A stretch of 64,000 nt of DNA. It comes from Wenxinia marina DSM 24838. Lineage in GTDB: Bacteria > Pseudomonadota > Alphaproteobacteria > Rhodobacterales > Rhodobacteraceae. The DNA lies in the NCBI RefSeq assembly GCF_000379485.1, contig NZ_KB902284.1:1-64000 (forward strand). Reading direction: 5' to 3'. The translations under genes and the position numbers were made by a program. Under the pieces are notes generated by a model. It was given only the letters and a program-made list of their open reading frames with translations, ran no database searches and was not told the DNA's origin. This document shows, in pieces, positions 55,582 through 64,000 of this stretch (its first letter is position 1; each line of letters starts with the position of its first letter).

Positions 55582-57660
55582 CTATTCGGCCGCCACCTTG
55601 ATGACCGGCTCCATCGTCGCGAGCTGTTCGTCTGTCAGCCAGCACAGCGCATGGTGGCCGTCGCCGAGGGTGCGGAAGGGGGGCAGCTCGGTCTCGCACT
55701 TGTTGCCCGGCACATGGCTCTTCCAGCGGCAGCGGGTCTGGAACGGGCAGCCGGGCGGCGGGTTCATCGCCGACGGGATCTCGCCCTCCAGCACGATGTG
55801 CTTCTTCTCGACGCGGGTGTCGGCGATCGGGACGGCCGACAGCAGCGCCTCGGTGTAGGGGTGGTAGGGCGGGGCGAAGACCTGGTCGGTGGTGCCGATC
55901 TCGACCACGTGGCCGAGATACATGACGAGGACGCGGTCGGCGAGGTAGCGCACGATCGACAGGTCGTGGCTGATGAAGAGCAGCGTCGTCTTCTGCTCGC
56001 GCTGGATCTCCATCAGCAGGTCGGTCACCGCGGCCTGCACGCTGACGTCGAGCGCGCTGACCGGTTCGTCCGCGACCACGATCCGCGCGCCGCCTGCGAA
56101 GGCGCGGGCGATGCCGACGCGCTGCTTCTGCCCGCCGGACAGCTGCCGCGGCATCCGCTCGGCGAAGGCGCGGGGCAGCTTCACGAGGTCGAGGAGGGTG
56201 AGCATCCGCTCCCGCCTCTCGGCGTCGCCGTTGCCGACGCCGAACACCTCCAGCGCGCGCATGATCTGGCGGCCCACGGTCATGGAGGGGTTCAGCGTGT
56301 CGAAGGGGTTCTGGAACACCATCTGCACGTCGGCGACGGTCTGGGTGTCGCGTTTGTTGATCGCGGTGTCCTGGATTTCGCGGTTGTCGAGGACGATCTT
56401 GCCGCCCGACGCGGTCTCCAGCCCTAGCAGCACCTTGGCGAACGTCGACTTGCCGCAGCCGCTCTCGCCGACGATGGCGAGCGTCTCGCTCTCGCGCGCC
56501 TCGAAGCCGATGTCCTCGTTCGCCTTCACCACCTTCGTCTCGCCCGAGCCGAAGAGGGCGTTGGCGGCCGTCTCGTAGTACTTGCGCAAGGACTCGATCC
56601 GCAGCACCGGCTCGCCCGGCCGCGTCTTGCCCTTGGCGGTGATACCCTGCGGTTCGGCCGCCCAGTCGATCTCGTCGAACCTGATGCACCGGCTCTCGTG
56701 CCGCTCGTCGCCCTCCACCGGCAGCATCGGGATGTCGCGGGCGTCGCAGCGGCCCTTGACGAAGTAGTCGCAGCGCGGCCCGAAATTGCAGCCCGGCGGG
56801 CGCTCGTGGGGCAGGGGGAAGTTGCCGGGGATCGCGACCAGAGGTTTCGCGGTCTTGTCCGCGCCGGGCAGCGGGATCGAGCGGAACAGGGCCTGCGTGT
56901 AGGGGTGGCGCATCCGGTCGAACACGTCCTCGATGGAGCCCCGCTCCACCGCCTCGCCGGAATACATCACGCAGATCCGGTCGCAGGTCTCGAGCACCAG
57001 CCCGAGGTTGTGGCTGATGAACAGCATCGAGGTGCCGTACTTCTTGCCGAGATCCTTCACCAGATCGACCACCGCCGCCTCGACGGTCACGTCGAGCGCC
57101 GTCGTCGGCTCGTCGAGGATCAGGAGCGCGGGCTTGGACATCAGCGCCATCGCGATGACGATCCGCTGCTGCTGGCCGCCGGACAGCTGGTGCGGGTAGG
57201 AGCGCAGGATGCGTTCGGGGTCGGGCAGGCGGACGTCGGACACGACCTCCAGCGCGCGGGCCCACGCCTCCGTCTCGCTGACCCCCTCGTGGATCATCGG
57301 CACCTCGACCAGCTGCCTGCCGATCCGCATCGCGGGGTTCAGCGAGGCCATCGGCTCCTGATAGATCATCGCGATCTGGCTGCCGCGGATCTGGCGCAGT
57401 TCGGCCTGGCTCATCTGCCCGAGGTCGCGGCCCTTGAAGCGGATCGAGCCGCCGACGATCCGCCCGTTGGTGCCGAGGTCCTGCATCACGCCGAGCGCGA
57501 CCGTGGACTTGCCGCACCCGCTCTCGCCGACGAGGCCGAGCGCCTCGCCGGGGAAGACCTTGGCCGAGAAGTCCATGACGGCCGGGATCTCCCGCAGGCG
57601 GGTGAAGAAGCTGATCGAGAGCTTGTCGATCTCGAGGATCGGCCGGGTCGCGTCATCCAT
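55582..57660 (-). CDS. oligopeptide-type ABC transporter, fused dual ATP-binding protein (DppD-DppF)
   Basis: A 692-aa protein with two complete nucleotide-binding domains. The first has Walker A GESGCGKST (about residue 45) and signature LSGGQQQRIVIA. The second has GESGCGKST (about 400) and LSGGQKQRVGIA. Each is followed by the oligopeptide-family Cys-containing tail (PPGCNFGPRCDYF; PPGCPFQTRCRWK). Fusion replaces the separate D and F subunits and energises the two permeases encoded just upstream. Confidence 0.93.
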   Translation of the reverse strand: MDDATRPILEIDKLSISFFTRLREIPAVMDFSAKVFPGEALGLVGESGCGKSTVALGVMQDLGTNGRIVGGSIRFKGRDLGQMSQAELRQIRGSQIAMIYQEPMASLNPAMRIGRQLVEVPMIHEGVSETEAWARALEVVSDVRLPDPERILRSYPHQLSGGQQQRIVIAMALMSKPALLILDEPTTALDVTVEAAVVDLVKDLGKKYGTSMLFISHNLGLVLETCDRICVMYSGEAVERGSIEDVFDRMRHPYTQALFRSIPLPGADKTAKPLVAIPGNFPLPHERPPGCNFGPRCDYFVKGRCDARDIPMLPVEGDERHESRCIRFDEIDWAAEPQGITAKGKTRPGEPVLRIESLRKYYETAANALFGSGETKVVKANEDIGFEARESETLAIVGESGCGKSTFAKVLLGLETASGGKIVLDNREIQDTAINKRDTQTVADVQMVFQNPFDTLNPSMTVGRQIMRALEVFGVGNGDAERRERMLTLLDLVKLPRAFAERMPRQLSGGQKQRVGIARAFAGGARIVVADEPVSALDVSVQAAVTDLLMEIQREQKTTLLFISHDLSIVRYLADRVLVMYLGHVVEIGTTDQVFAPPYHPYTEALLSAVPIADTRVEKKHIVLEGEIPSAMNPPPGCPFQTRCRWKSHVPGNKCETELPPFRTLGDGHHALCWLTDEQLATMEPVIKVAAE

Positions 57661-57687
57661 GGGTCGGTCCTGGCTGCGGCTGCGGGA

Positions 57688-57720
57688 CCGGGGGTTTCAC
57701 ACCCCCGGACCCCCGTGGAG
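57688..57720. repeat. intergenic hairpin repeat in the ABC operon
   Basis: CCGGGGGT-TTCAC-ACCCCCGG (57688-57708) is an 8-bp stem followed by GGACCCCCGTGGAGGTATTTGAAGC-like sequence. It resembles a short intergenic repeat common in Rhodobacterales genomes, judged from memory. It sits between the permease and ATPase genes and may attenuate transcription or stabilise the message. Confidence 0.45.
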
Positions 57721-57749
57721 GTATTTGAAGCAAGATAGGGGACAGGGGG

Positions 57750-59198
57750 TCAGTCCTTGAGGCTTTCCTCGCGCAGGCCGTCGGCGAGGAGGTTCAGGCC
57801 GAGGACGAGGGAGAGGAGGGCGAGCGCGGGGACGATCGCGGCGTGCGGGTAGATGGAGAGGAAGCGGCGGCCGTCGTTGATCGTGGTGCCCCAGTCCGGG
57901 CTCTCGGGCGGCAGGCCAAGGCCGAAGAAGCCGAGCGTGCCGAGGAGGATCGTGGTGTAGCCGATGCGCAGGCAGAAATCGACGATGAGGGGGCCGCGCG
58001 CGTTCGGCAGCATCTCCCACAGCATGATGTACCAGGGCCGCTCGCCCCGCGTCTGCGCCGCCGCCACGTAGTCGCGCGTGGCAAGGTCCAGCGCGAGGCC
58101 GCGGCCGATGCGGAAGACGGTGGGCGAGTTCACGAAGACGACGGAGACGAAGACGATGAGGATGCCGCCGGGGATGTTGAAGAGGTCGACGTCCGGATGG
58201 AGGAAGTTCACCGGCGTGCCGGGCTGGCTGACGAGCGAGAGGTAGAGCCAGCCGGTGACGGCAAGCGTGACGGCGAGGATCGGCCAGCGCTTGCGGCGGT
58301 CCGTGCGGTAGCGGGAATCGAGGAGGACGGCGAGGAAGAGGATCGGAAAGACGAAGAGGACCATCGCCATGAAAGAGGGGATGCCGGTCTGCACGATCTC
58401 GGGCGTGACCAGCAGGTAGAACAGCAGGATCACCGGAAAGGCGAGGACGAGGTTGGCGAGGAACGACAGGATCTGGTCGAGGCGGCCGCCGAAATAGGCC
58501 GCCGGCAGGCCGAGCGTGATCCCCACCATGAAGGCGAAGAGCGTGGCCAGCGGCGCGATCAGCACCACGATGGCCGACCCCGCGACCATCCGGCTGAAGA
58601 CGTCGCGGGCGAGATTGTCGCCGCCGAGCAGGTAGTGCGGCCAGGCGCCCTCGGGCGCCATCGCGACCGGCTCTCCGGGCAGGACGTTCTTCATACCGGA
58701 CAGCTGCGACAGCGGGTCGTGGGTCGCGATCCAGCCGAAGGCGGTGAAGTAGAGCGCGGTGAAGACCCAGAACAGGACGAGGCCGAAGCCGATCATGCCG
58801 ATGGTGGAGTCGAAGAGCCGGCCGAACAGGCCGAGCCGGCGGCGGAAGTGGATGGAGAGCGCGAAGACGAGGGCGAGCGAGATCCAGACCGGCGCGAAGC
58901 GGCGCGCCACCGCGCCGACGATGCCGGCGGACCCGTAGGGCATGAGCGCGCCCGCCACGATGTAGGCCAGCAGCACGGCGAGGAGCGCGAGCAGGGCGAA
59001 GCGGCCGGCCGTGTCGGCGAGGCCCCGCAGGCCCGTCGTCGCGACGAGCGTTCCGTCCGGACGGGGCCGCATCTGCGGCGCGGGCAGGAGCGAGGCGAGG
59101 ACCTGGCCCGCCACGGCGAGGAGGAGCAGCGCCACCGAGACCCACAGGAGCGGGTTGAGCACGGTGCCGAGCGATCCGGTCCAGGTGAGCGCGTCCAT
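57750..59198 (-). CDS. oligopeptide-type ABC transporter permease 2 (DppC/YejE-like)
   Basis: A 482-aa inner-membrane protein. The C-terminal part is the BPD_transp_1 domain, with the EAA loop DYVAAAQTRGERPWYIMLWEMLPNARGPLIVDF and the usual GLGLPPESPDWGTTINDGRRFL. It is much longer than the typical 300-340 residues, owing to three to four extra hydrophobic segments and loops at the N-terminus (about 1-160) and a long insert around 300-345. It pairs with the permease encoded at 59209 (11-base gap). Confidence 0.88.
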   Translation of the reverse strand: MDALTWTGSLGTVLNPLLWVSVALLLLAVAGQVLASLLPAPQMRPRPDGTLVATTGLRGLADTAGRFALLALLAVLLAYIVAGALMPYGSAGIVGAVARRFAPVWISLALVFALSIHFRRRLGLFGRLFDSTIGMIGFGLVLFWVFTALYFTAFGWIATHDPLSQLSGMKNVLPGEPVAMAPEGAWPHYLLGGDNLARDVFSRMVAGSAIVVLIAPLATLFAFMVGITLGLPAAYFGGRLDQILSFLANLVLAFPVILLFYLLVTPEIVQTGIPSFMAMVLFVFPILFLAVLLDSRYRTDRRKRWPILAVTLAVTGWLYLSLVSQPGTPVNFLHPDVDLFNIPGGILIVFVSVVFVNSPTVFRIGRGLALDLATRDYVAAAQTRGERPWYIMLWEMLPNARGPLIVDFCLRIGYTTILLGTLGFFGLGLPPESPDWGTTINDGRRFLSIYPHAAIVPALALLSLVLGLNLLADGLREESLKD

Positions 59199-59208
59199 GG
59201 AGCTTCCC

Positions 59209-60255
59209 TCAGCTGATGCGGATGCGGGGGTTGAGGTAGACGTAGCCGATGTCCGAGATCAGCTGCGTCACCAAGACGACGAAGACGGACACGACCGACA
59301 CGCCGAGCAGCAGCTCGATGTCGTTGTTGCCGGCGGCCTGCACCAGCGTCCAGCCGAAGCCCTTGTAGTTGAACAGGGTCTCCACGATGACGACGCCGTT
59401 CAGCAGCCACGGGAACTGCAGCATGATGACCGTGAAGGGCGCGATCAGGGCGTTCCTCAGCGCGTGCCGCAGGACGATGTCGCGGAAGCGCACGCCCTTG
59501 AGCCGGGCGGTGCGGATGTACTGGGCCGTCATGACCTCGGCCATCGACGCGCGGGTCATCCGGGCGATGTAGCCCATGCCGTAGAGCGCGATCGTCATCA
59601 CCGGCAGGGTGAAGTTGACGAAGGTGATGTCCTCCATCGCCGAGGTGGCCGAGCCGTTGAACCAGCGCAGGCCGACGGCGGTCGAGGCGAAGACGGCGAT
59701 GAAGACGACGCCCGAGACGTATTCCGGCGTCGCCGTCGTGGTGATCGCGAAGGTCGAGAGCGAGCGGTCGAGGCGCGAGCCCTCGCGCATGCCCGCCAGA
59801 ACGCCGAGGAGGAGGGCGCCGGGCACCATCACCGCCATCACCCAGAACATGAGCTTGCCCGTCAGGGCGAGCGAGCGGGCGATGATCTCGCTCACCGGGG
59901 CGCGGAAGACGGTGGAATAGCCCCAGTCTCCCTGCAGGATGCCGCAGAAGCGGTCGGCCTCCTCCAGCGACTGGTCCTGCGCCACGCAGCGACCCGTGGG
60001 CGTTCCGTCCGCCGCCTCGCCGGTCCAGCCGGGCAGCACGCCGAGCCACTCGCCGTAGCGGACGAGGACCGGCTGGGCGTAGCCGTTGCGGGCCAGCCAG
60101 CTCTCGACCTCGGCGTCCGAGATCCGCACGCCGATCTCGGACTTGGCCACCTTCTCGAGGTTGGGGCCGAGGTTCGTCAGGAAGAACACGACGAAGGTCA
60201 GGCACAAGGCCGTCAGCAGCATCGTCAGGATGCGGCCGGCGATGAATCGCAGCAT
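59209..60255 (-). CDS. oligopeptide-type ABC transporter permease 1 (DppB/YejB-like)
   Basis: A 348-aa permease with an N-terminal helix (RILTMLLTALCLTFVVFFLTNL), a periplasmic loop of about 90 residues containing two Cys, then five helices. The EAA motif is YIRTARLKGVRFRDIVLRHALRNALIAP. It forms the channel with the 57750 product. It lies 95 bases downstream of the binding-protein gene in the same operon. Confidence 0.92.
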   Translation of the reverse strand: MLRFIAGRILTMLLTALCLTFVVFFLTNLGPNLEKVAKSEIGVRISDAEVESWLARNGYAQPVLVRYGEWLGVLPGWTGEAADGTPTGRCVAQDQSLEEADRFCGILQGDWGYSTVFRAPVSEIIARSLALTGKLMFWVMAVMVPGALLLGVLAGMREGSRLDRSLSTFAITTTATPEYVSGVVFIAVFASTAVGLRWFNGSATSAMEDITFVNFTLPVMTIALYGMGYIARMTRASMAEVMTAQYIRTARLKGVRFRDIVLRHALRNALIAPFTVIMLQFPWLLNGVVIVETLFNYKGFGWTLVQAAGNNDIELLLGVSVVSVFVVLVTQLISDIGYVYLNPRIRIS

Positions 60256-60350
60256 TCCCGTGCCCCTGTTGCCGGCCGTCCGGCCCCGGTGTTCCCGTCG
60301 TTCGGCGCCCCGCCGGACCGCGACGACGCGGCCCGGCGGGGCTCAGGCGA

Positions 60351-62003
60351 TCAGGCCTGGATCGCCCACTTGTAGTGGTGGTGCTCGAAGGTGGGATGCA
60401 TCTCGGCGCCCATCACCTCCGCCCGGTAGTGACGGTAGAGCGAGCGCCAGTAGGGCTGGATCACCACGCCGTCCGCGCGCAGCATCTCCTCCATCCGCGC
60501 CATCACCTCGCGCCGGGCGTCGGCGTCGGCGATGGAGCCGGCCTCGGCCAGCGCCGCGTCGAAGTCGGGGTTGCTGTAGGCGGTCTCGTTCCAGGCCACG
60601 CCGGACTTGTAGGCGAGGTTCATGATCTGCACGCCGAGCGGGCGCATGTTCCACTCGGTCGCCGAGAACGGGTAGGTCAGCCAGTCGTTCCAGAAGGTGG
60701 AGCCAGGCAGCACTGTGCGGGTGATGTTCACCCCCGCGTCGCGCAGTTGGGCCGCCACAGCGTCGCAGCTGGTCGCCTGCCAGGCATCGTCGATCGAGAT
60801 CAGCTCGAACTCGGTCTCGGCGTGGCCGGCCGAGGTCAGCAGCTCCAGCGCCGCTTCGGGATCGTACTCCGCCGGGCCGATGTCCGCGTATTCGGGGTGG
60901 ATCGGGCAGACGTGGTGGTTCTCGGCGACGACCCCGCGGTCATTGTAGCCGAGCTCGAGGACGATGTCGTTCGAGACCGCCATCTGCAGCGCGCGGCGCA
61001 CGTCGACGTTGTCGTAGGGCGCGTTCGCCTGGTTGAAGCGGACGGTGATCGTAGAGGCGGTCACCACCTCGGACTCGGTCCAGCCGAGGGCGTTGAAGAT
61101 CTCGATGAAGTCGCCGACCGACTGGTAGGTGATGTCGATCTCGCCGGATTCCACGGCCGAGACGACGGCGGCGGGATCGGTGCCGTAGTCGATGTACTCG
61201 ATCCGGTCGAGGTACGGGCCGCCGAACACCTCGGTCCCCCACCATTGGTGGTCGGGGTTCTTCACCAGCGTGACGCGCACGCCGATCTCGACCTCCTCGG
61301 GGATGTAGGGGCCGGTGCCGACCGGATTTTCGGAGGGGTCGCCCCCGGAATAGGACGGGTGCACCAGCGCCGCCGGGTAGTCGGCGGTGTTGACGATGAT
61401 CGCGATGTCCGGCGCGCTGAGGTTCAGGACGATCGTGTGGTCGTCGACCGTCTCGATCGCCCCTTCGCGCAGCTGGTTGGTATCGGGATCGACCAGCGCG
61501 GCCATGCGGCCCGCCATCGAGTTGCCCTCGACCGTGCCGTCGCACCAGCGGGTAATGTTGTAAACGACGTCCTCGGCCGTGAAGGGGTCGCCGTTGTTCC
61601 AGGTGACGCCCTGCCGGACGTTCAGGGTGAACTGCGTCGCGTCCTCGTTCGCCTCCCAGCTTTCCAGCAGCATCGGGGTGAGGGAGCCGTCGCGCTCGTA
61701 CTGGACGAGGTATTCCAGCCAGCCGCGATAGACGTTGGCGATCTGGCTCCAGTCGGCGACGCGGGGATCCTTGAGCGCCCGGGTCTCCATCTCCATCCGG
61801 AGGGTGCCGCCCATCGGCTTGTCCTCCTGGGCGCGTGCCGGGGTCGGTACGCCGATCAGGCCGTAGGCCATCGGCGCGGCGAGGCCGAGGGCGGTGGCGC
61901 GGGTGAGGAACTCGCGCCGGCTGAGGCGGCCGGACTTCTCCTCTTCGGCGTACATGAGCGCGGCGGGATGCACGTCGGCGCGCACCTTGTCCTGATAGGT
62001 CAT
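60351..62003 (-). CDS. ABC transporter substrate-binding protein, family 5 (oligopeptide type)
   Basis: A 550-aa periplasmic protein with a twin-arginine signal (GRLSRREFLTRATALGLAAPMAYGLIGVPTPARAQ) and the SBP_bac_5 fold (GTLRMEMETRALKDPRVADWSQIANVYRGWLEYLVQY). Tat export suggests folding, possibly with ligand, before export. GGGAG precedes the ATG. It heads the operon and should set its specificity: oligopeptide, opine or other amine-containing compound. Longer in-frame readings above 62003 lack protein-like sequence. Confidence 0.9.
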   Translation of the reverse strand: MTYQDKVRADVHPAALMYAEEEKSGRLSRREFLTRATALGLAAPMAYGLIGVPTPARAQEDKPMGGTLRMEMETRALKDPRVADWSQIANVYRGWLEYLVQYERDGSLTPMLLESWEANEDATQFTLNVRQGVTWNNGDPFTAEDVVYNITRWCDGTVEGNSMAGRMAALVDPDTNQLREGAIETVDDHTIVLNLSAPDIAIIVNTADYPAALVHPSYSGGDPSENPVGTGPYIPEEVEIGVRVTLVKNPDHQWWGTEVFGGPYLDRIEYIDYGTDPAAVVSAVESGEIDITYQSVGDFIEIFNALGWTESEVVTASTITVRFNQANAPYDNVDVRRALQMAVSNDIVLELGYNDRGVVAENHHVCPIHPEYADIGPAEYDPEAALELLTSAGHAETEFELISIDDAWQATSCDAVAAQLRDAGVNITRTVLPGSTFWNDWLTYPFSATEWNMRPLGVQIMNLAYKSGVAWNETAYSNPDFDAALAEAGSIADADARREVMARMEEMLRADGVVIQPYWRSLYRHYRAEVMGAEMHPTFEHHHYKWAIQA

Positions 62004-62195
62004 CGAATACTCCCTGTCGTCTTGTTCGGATTGCGTGCGGTCCTGCGCCCGGACCGTTGCCCGTCGGCGGTCAGGTCCCGTCATGGCGGCGTCGTCTGCG
62101 CGACGTCCGTGAACCCTTTTCGTCTCCCTCTCCGGGCACATTCCGCAATTTTTGGGCCGCGAGGTCAAACGAAAGGTTGATAACGGCCCTCTGGT

Positions 62196-63008
62196 TCAAG
62201 AGCGCCGGCCCGCATCCTCGCGGCGGAAACCTGTCGGCGTCTGGCCCGTGGCCTTCTGGAACGAGCGGGTGAAATAGGCGGCCGAGCCGTAGCCGAGGTC
62301 GGCGGCGATCTTCTGGACCGGCGTGCGGGTCTCGCGCAGCAGCGTGCGCGCCTCGAACAGGATCCGGTCGTTGAGCAGCGCGTGGGCCGAGCGGCCGCAG
62401 GTCTGCCGGCAGGCGCGGCTGAGATGGGTGGGCGTCACGCCGAGGGATCGGGCGAGGCCGGCGATGGCCGGCTGGCGGCGGAAGTCGCGCTCGATCAGGT
62501 CGGAATAGGCCGCGACGAGGCGGGCGGCCGCGCTCTGCTCGCGGGCGTCGGTGGCGGTCTCGGGATGTTCCTCCAGCTGGCGCTGGTAGAACACCGCGAG
62601 GAGGCCGAGGTGGTAGTGCGCGGCGCGGGCCGCGCCCGGACGGGGCGAGCGCAGCTCGCGCTCCATCTGGTCGATGATCTGCGCCGCTTCCTTCTGGGTG
62701 GCGACGTCGCGCAGGCGCAGGTGCACCGCCTCCTCCGGCCATTCGCGCGCCATGGCGTCGGGGATCGTCACCATAACCCCGTGCGACGTCGGCCCCAGCT
62801 CGTAGCCGTACATCGTGCGGGCCGGGATGAAGATCATGTTGTTGGGGCCGTAGCCGCGGGTGAGGCCGTTCACGGTGATCCGGCCCTGTCCCTTGTGGAA
62901 CAGCATCAGCCGCGGGGTGGCGTGGGCGCGCATCGCCTCGGTCCGCCAGCGGCCCTGGGACGCGTTCATCGAGAGCGGCTGGAGGCCCAGCCGGTCGGTG
63001 GTGTGCAT
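62196..63008 (-). CDS. AraC family transcriptional regulator
   Basis: A 270-aa protein with an N-terminal cupin-like sensor (ATPRLMLFHKGQGRITVNGLTRGYGPNNMIFIPARTMYGYEL). The C-terminal double HTH of AraC/XylS type is IAGLARSLGVTPTHLSRACRQTCGRSAHALLNDRIL, with PVQKIAADLGYGSAAYFTRSFQKATGQTPTGFR. It lies 192 bases upstream of the ABC operon on the same strand and is its most probable activator. The 107 bases between its start and miaA carry only promoter-like sequence. Confidence 0.88.
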   Translation of the reverse strand: MHTTDRLGLQPLSMNASQGRWRTEAMRAHATPRLMLFHKGQGRITVNGLTRGYGPNNMIFIPARTMYGYELGPTSHGVMVTIPDAMAREWPEEAVHLRLRDVATQKEAAQIIDQMERELRSPRPGAARAAHYHLGLLAVFYQRQLEEHPETATDAREQSAAARLVAAYSDLIERDFRRQPAIAGLARSLGVTPTHLSRACRQTCGRSAHALLNDRILFEARTLLRETRTPVQKIAADLGYGSAAYFTRSFQKATGQTPTGFRREDAGRRS

Positions 63009-63115
63009 GTCTGTCCCCCCGGACGGCTGCGTCTCGTTCGATAAGTGCAAGTGTCGCGGGGCATCTGCCCGTGTGACAATGGCCAAAATCGGGACGAAAC
63101 GCGAAAAGCTGGGGA

Positions 63116-64000
63116 TCAGGCTGTGGATAAGTCGACGCGGCGCCAGTCGCCCATGCGGGCGCGGAACCACGTCCGCTGCCGCTTGGCATAGCGGCGGGTC
63201 TGGATCAGCGCGGACTCGCGGGCGTCCTCGAGGGTCGTCTCGCCGCCCAGGAAAGCGATCAGCTCGCGCGCGCCGATGGCTTTCGACGACAGGAGTGCAG
63301 GGTCCCATCGCGGCCGCATCGCCCGCGCCTCGTCCAGCGCGCCGCCGGACAGCATCGCGTCGAACCGGCGGACGAGCCGCGGCTCCAGCCAGTCCTTTGG
63401 CGCGCCGAGTACCAGCCGCTCGGCCGCCTCCGGTGGCAGCAGCGGCGGCGGCGTCTCGGCCTGCCACTCGGCAAGACCGCGGCCGGTGGCGCGGCGCACC
63501 TCCCACGCCCGCTGCACGCGGGCGCGATTGGCCAGGTCGATCCCGCCCGCGGTGCGGGCATCGAGACCGGCGACGAGGGCGGGCAGGGGCAGGGCGTCCG
63601 CCTCGGCCCGGACCTCCGCGGGGACGGGCGGGATCTCGGCAAGGCCCTCGGTCAGAGCCGAGAGGTAGAGGCCGGTGCCGCCGACCACGATGGGCCGGCT
63701 GCCGCCGTCCAGAAGAGGGCGCACTTCGCGCAGCCAGTGGCCGACGGAGTAGGGCGCGTCATGGGGCAGGTGGCCGTACAGCGCATGGGGCGCGCGTGCG
63801 CGGTCCGCCGCGGAGGGCTGGGCCGTCAGCACCTCCCATCCGGCGAAGACCTGCAGCGCGTCGGCGTTCACCACCGTGCCGCCGGCCCGTTCGGCGATCC
63901 TGAGCGCAAGCGCCGACTTGCCGCTCGCCGTCGGCCCGGCGATCAGCACCGGCCGCCCCTCCGGCAGCCCGTCGATCCAGCGGTCGATTTCCGCCGCTTC
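63116..64000 (-). CDS. miaA: tRNA dimethylallyltransferase MiaA, 5' end beyond window
   Basis: At least 294 codons are visible. The enzyme prenylates A37 of UNN-decoding tRNAs. The P-loop is [18 protein letters not shown], with [17 protein letters not shown], the [23 protein letters not shown] tRNA-contact region and [13 protein letters not shown] at the end. The reading frame stays open to the window edge ([14 protein letters not shown] before the P-loop), so the true start lies at or beyond 64000. The GTG at 63949 would leave no residues before the P-loop strand. Confidence 0.93.
   Translation of the reverse strand, partial: EAAEIDRWIDGLPEGRPVLIAGPTASGKSALALRIAERAGGTVVNADALQVFAGWEVLTAQPSAADRARAPHALYGHLPHDAPYSVGHWLREVRPLLDGGSRPIVVGGTGLYLSALTEGLAEIPPVPAEVRAEADALPLPALVAGLDARTAGGIDLANRARVQRAWEVRRATGRGLAEWQAETPPPLLPPEAAERLVLGAPKDWLEPRLVRRFDAMLSGGALDEARAMRPRWDPALLSSKAIGARELIAFLGGETTLEDARESALIQTRRYAKRQRTWFRARMGDWRRVDLSTA

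Overview
The window looks like chromosome from a high-GC alphaproteobacterium of the Rhodobacterales/Rhodobacteraceae group, probably marine. The indicators are an L21 protein with a C-terminal helix-hairpin-helix extension, a ChpT-type histidine phosphotransferase beside a DUF3553 gene, OlsB/OlsA ornithine-lipid genes, the order rplU-rpmA-(GNATs)-obgE-proB-proA, and a gene-transfer-agent (GTA) spike-base protein. No taxonomic search could be run.

Layout. 1-519: the 5' end of an IS110-family element with a structured non-coding end, abutting REP-like palindromes. 545-5717: MFS exporter with an ArsR-like regulator, rlmE, and a GH3 glycosidase. 5722-17123: a compact divergent catabolic locus. 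The left arm is ROK repressor, large PIG-L deacetylase and DMT transporter. The right arm is a CUT1-type sugar ABC transporter with an embedded argininosuccinate-lyase-like enzyme and a ROK kinase. Nearly all genes overlap by 1-4 bases, so this reads as one import-and-degradation system for an unknown amino-sugar-like substrate. 17247-37012: an exopolysaccharide (EPS) locus with alternating strands. It holds a priming transferase, four glycosyltransferases, a polymerase-like protein, a flippase, an acyltransferase, two sulfotransferases, a pyruvyltransferase, a Wzc/ExoP-type kinase and an ExoF-type exporter. Inside it sits a two-gene unit: a GhsA-like GTA/phage spike base plus a 652-aa SGNH (sialate O-acetylesterase-like) protein.

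37133-40957: a roughly 3.8-kb integrative element in tRNA-Ser(CGA). It has a tyrosine integrase, an AlpA-like protein, two helix-turn-helix proteins, small unknowns and a secreted Rap1a/Tai-like cargo protein. It is bounded by a 22-bp direct repeat and carries subterminal integrase-arm-like repeats. 41187-49580: a DUF2059 protein, a small secreted protein, rplU-rpmA with a clear terminator, three GNATs, obgE, proB, an APH(6)-like kinase and proA. 49620-54440: chpT, DUF3553, olsB, olsA, a ThiE-like protein, ssb and a lytic transglycosylase. 54444-63008: an oligopeptide-type ABC operon ending in an MFS gene, with an AraC regulator upstream. 63116-64000: miaA, cut by the window edge.

The strongest candidates for something new are the spike/esterase pair embedded among the genes that build the surface polysaccharide it may recognise, the lyase-containing ROK/PIG-L/ABC locus, and the small tRNA-Ser integrative element with a lone immunity-like cargo.
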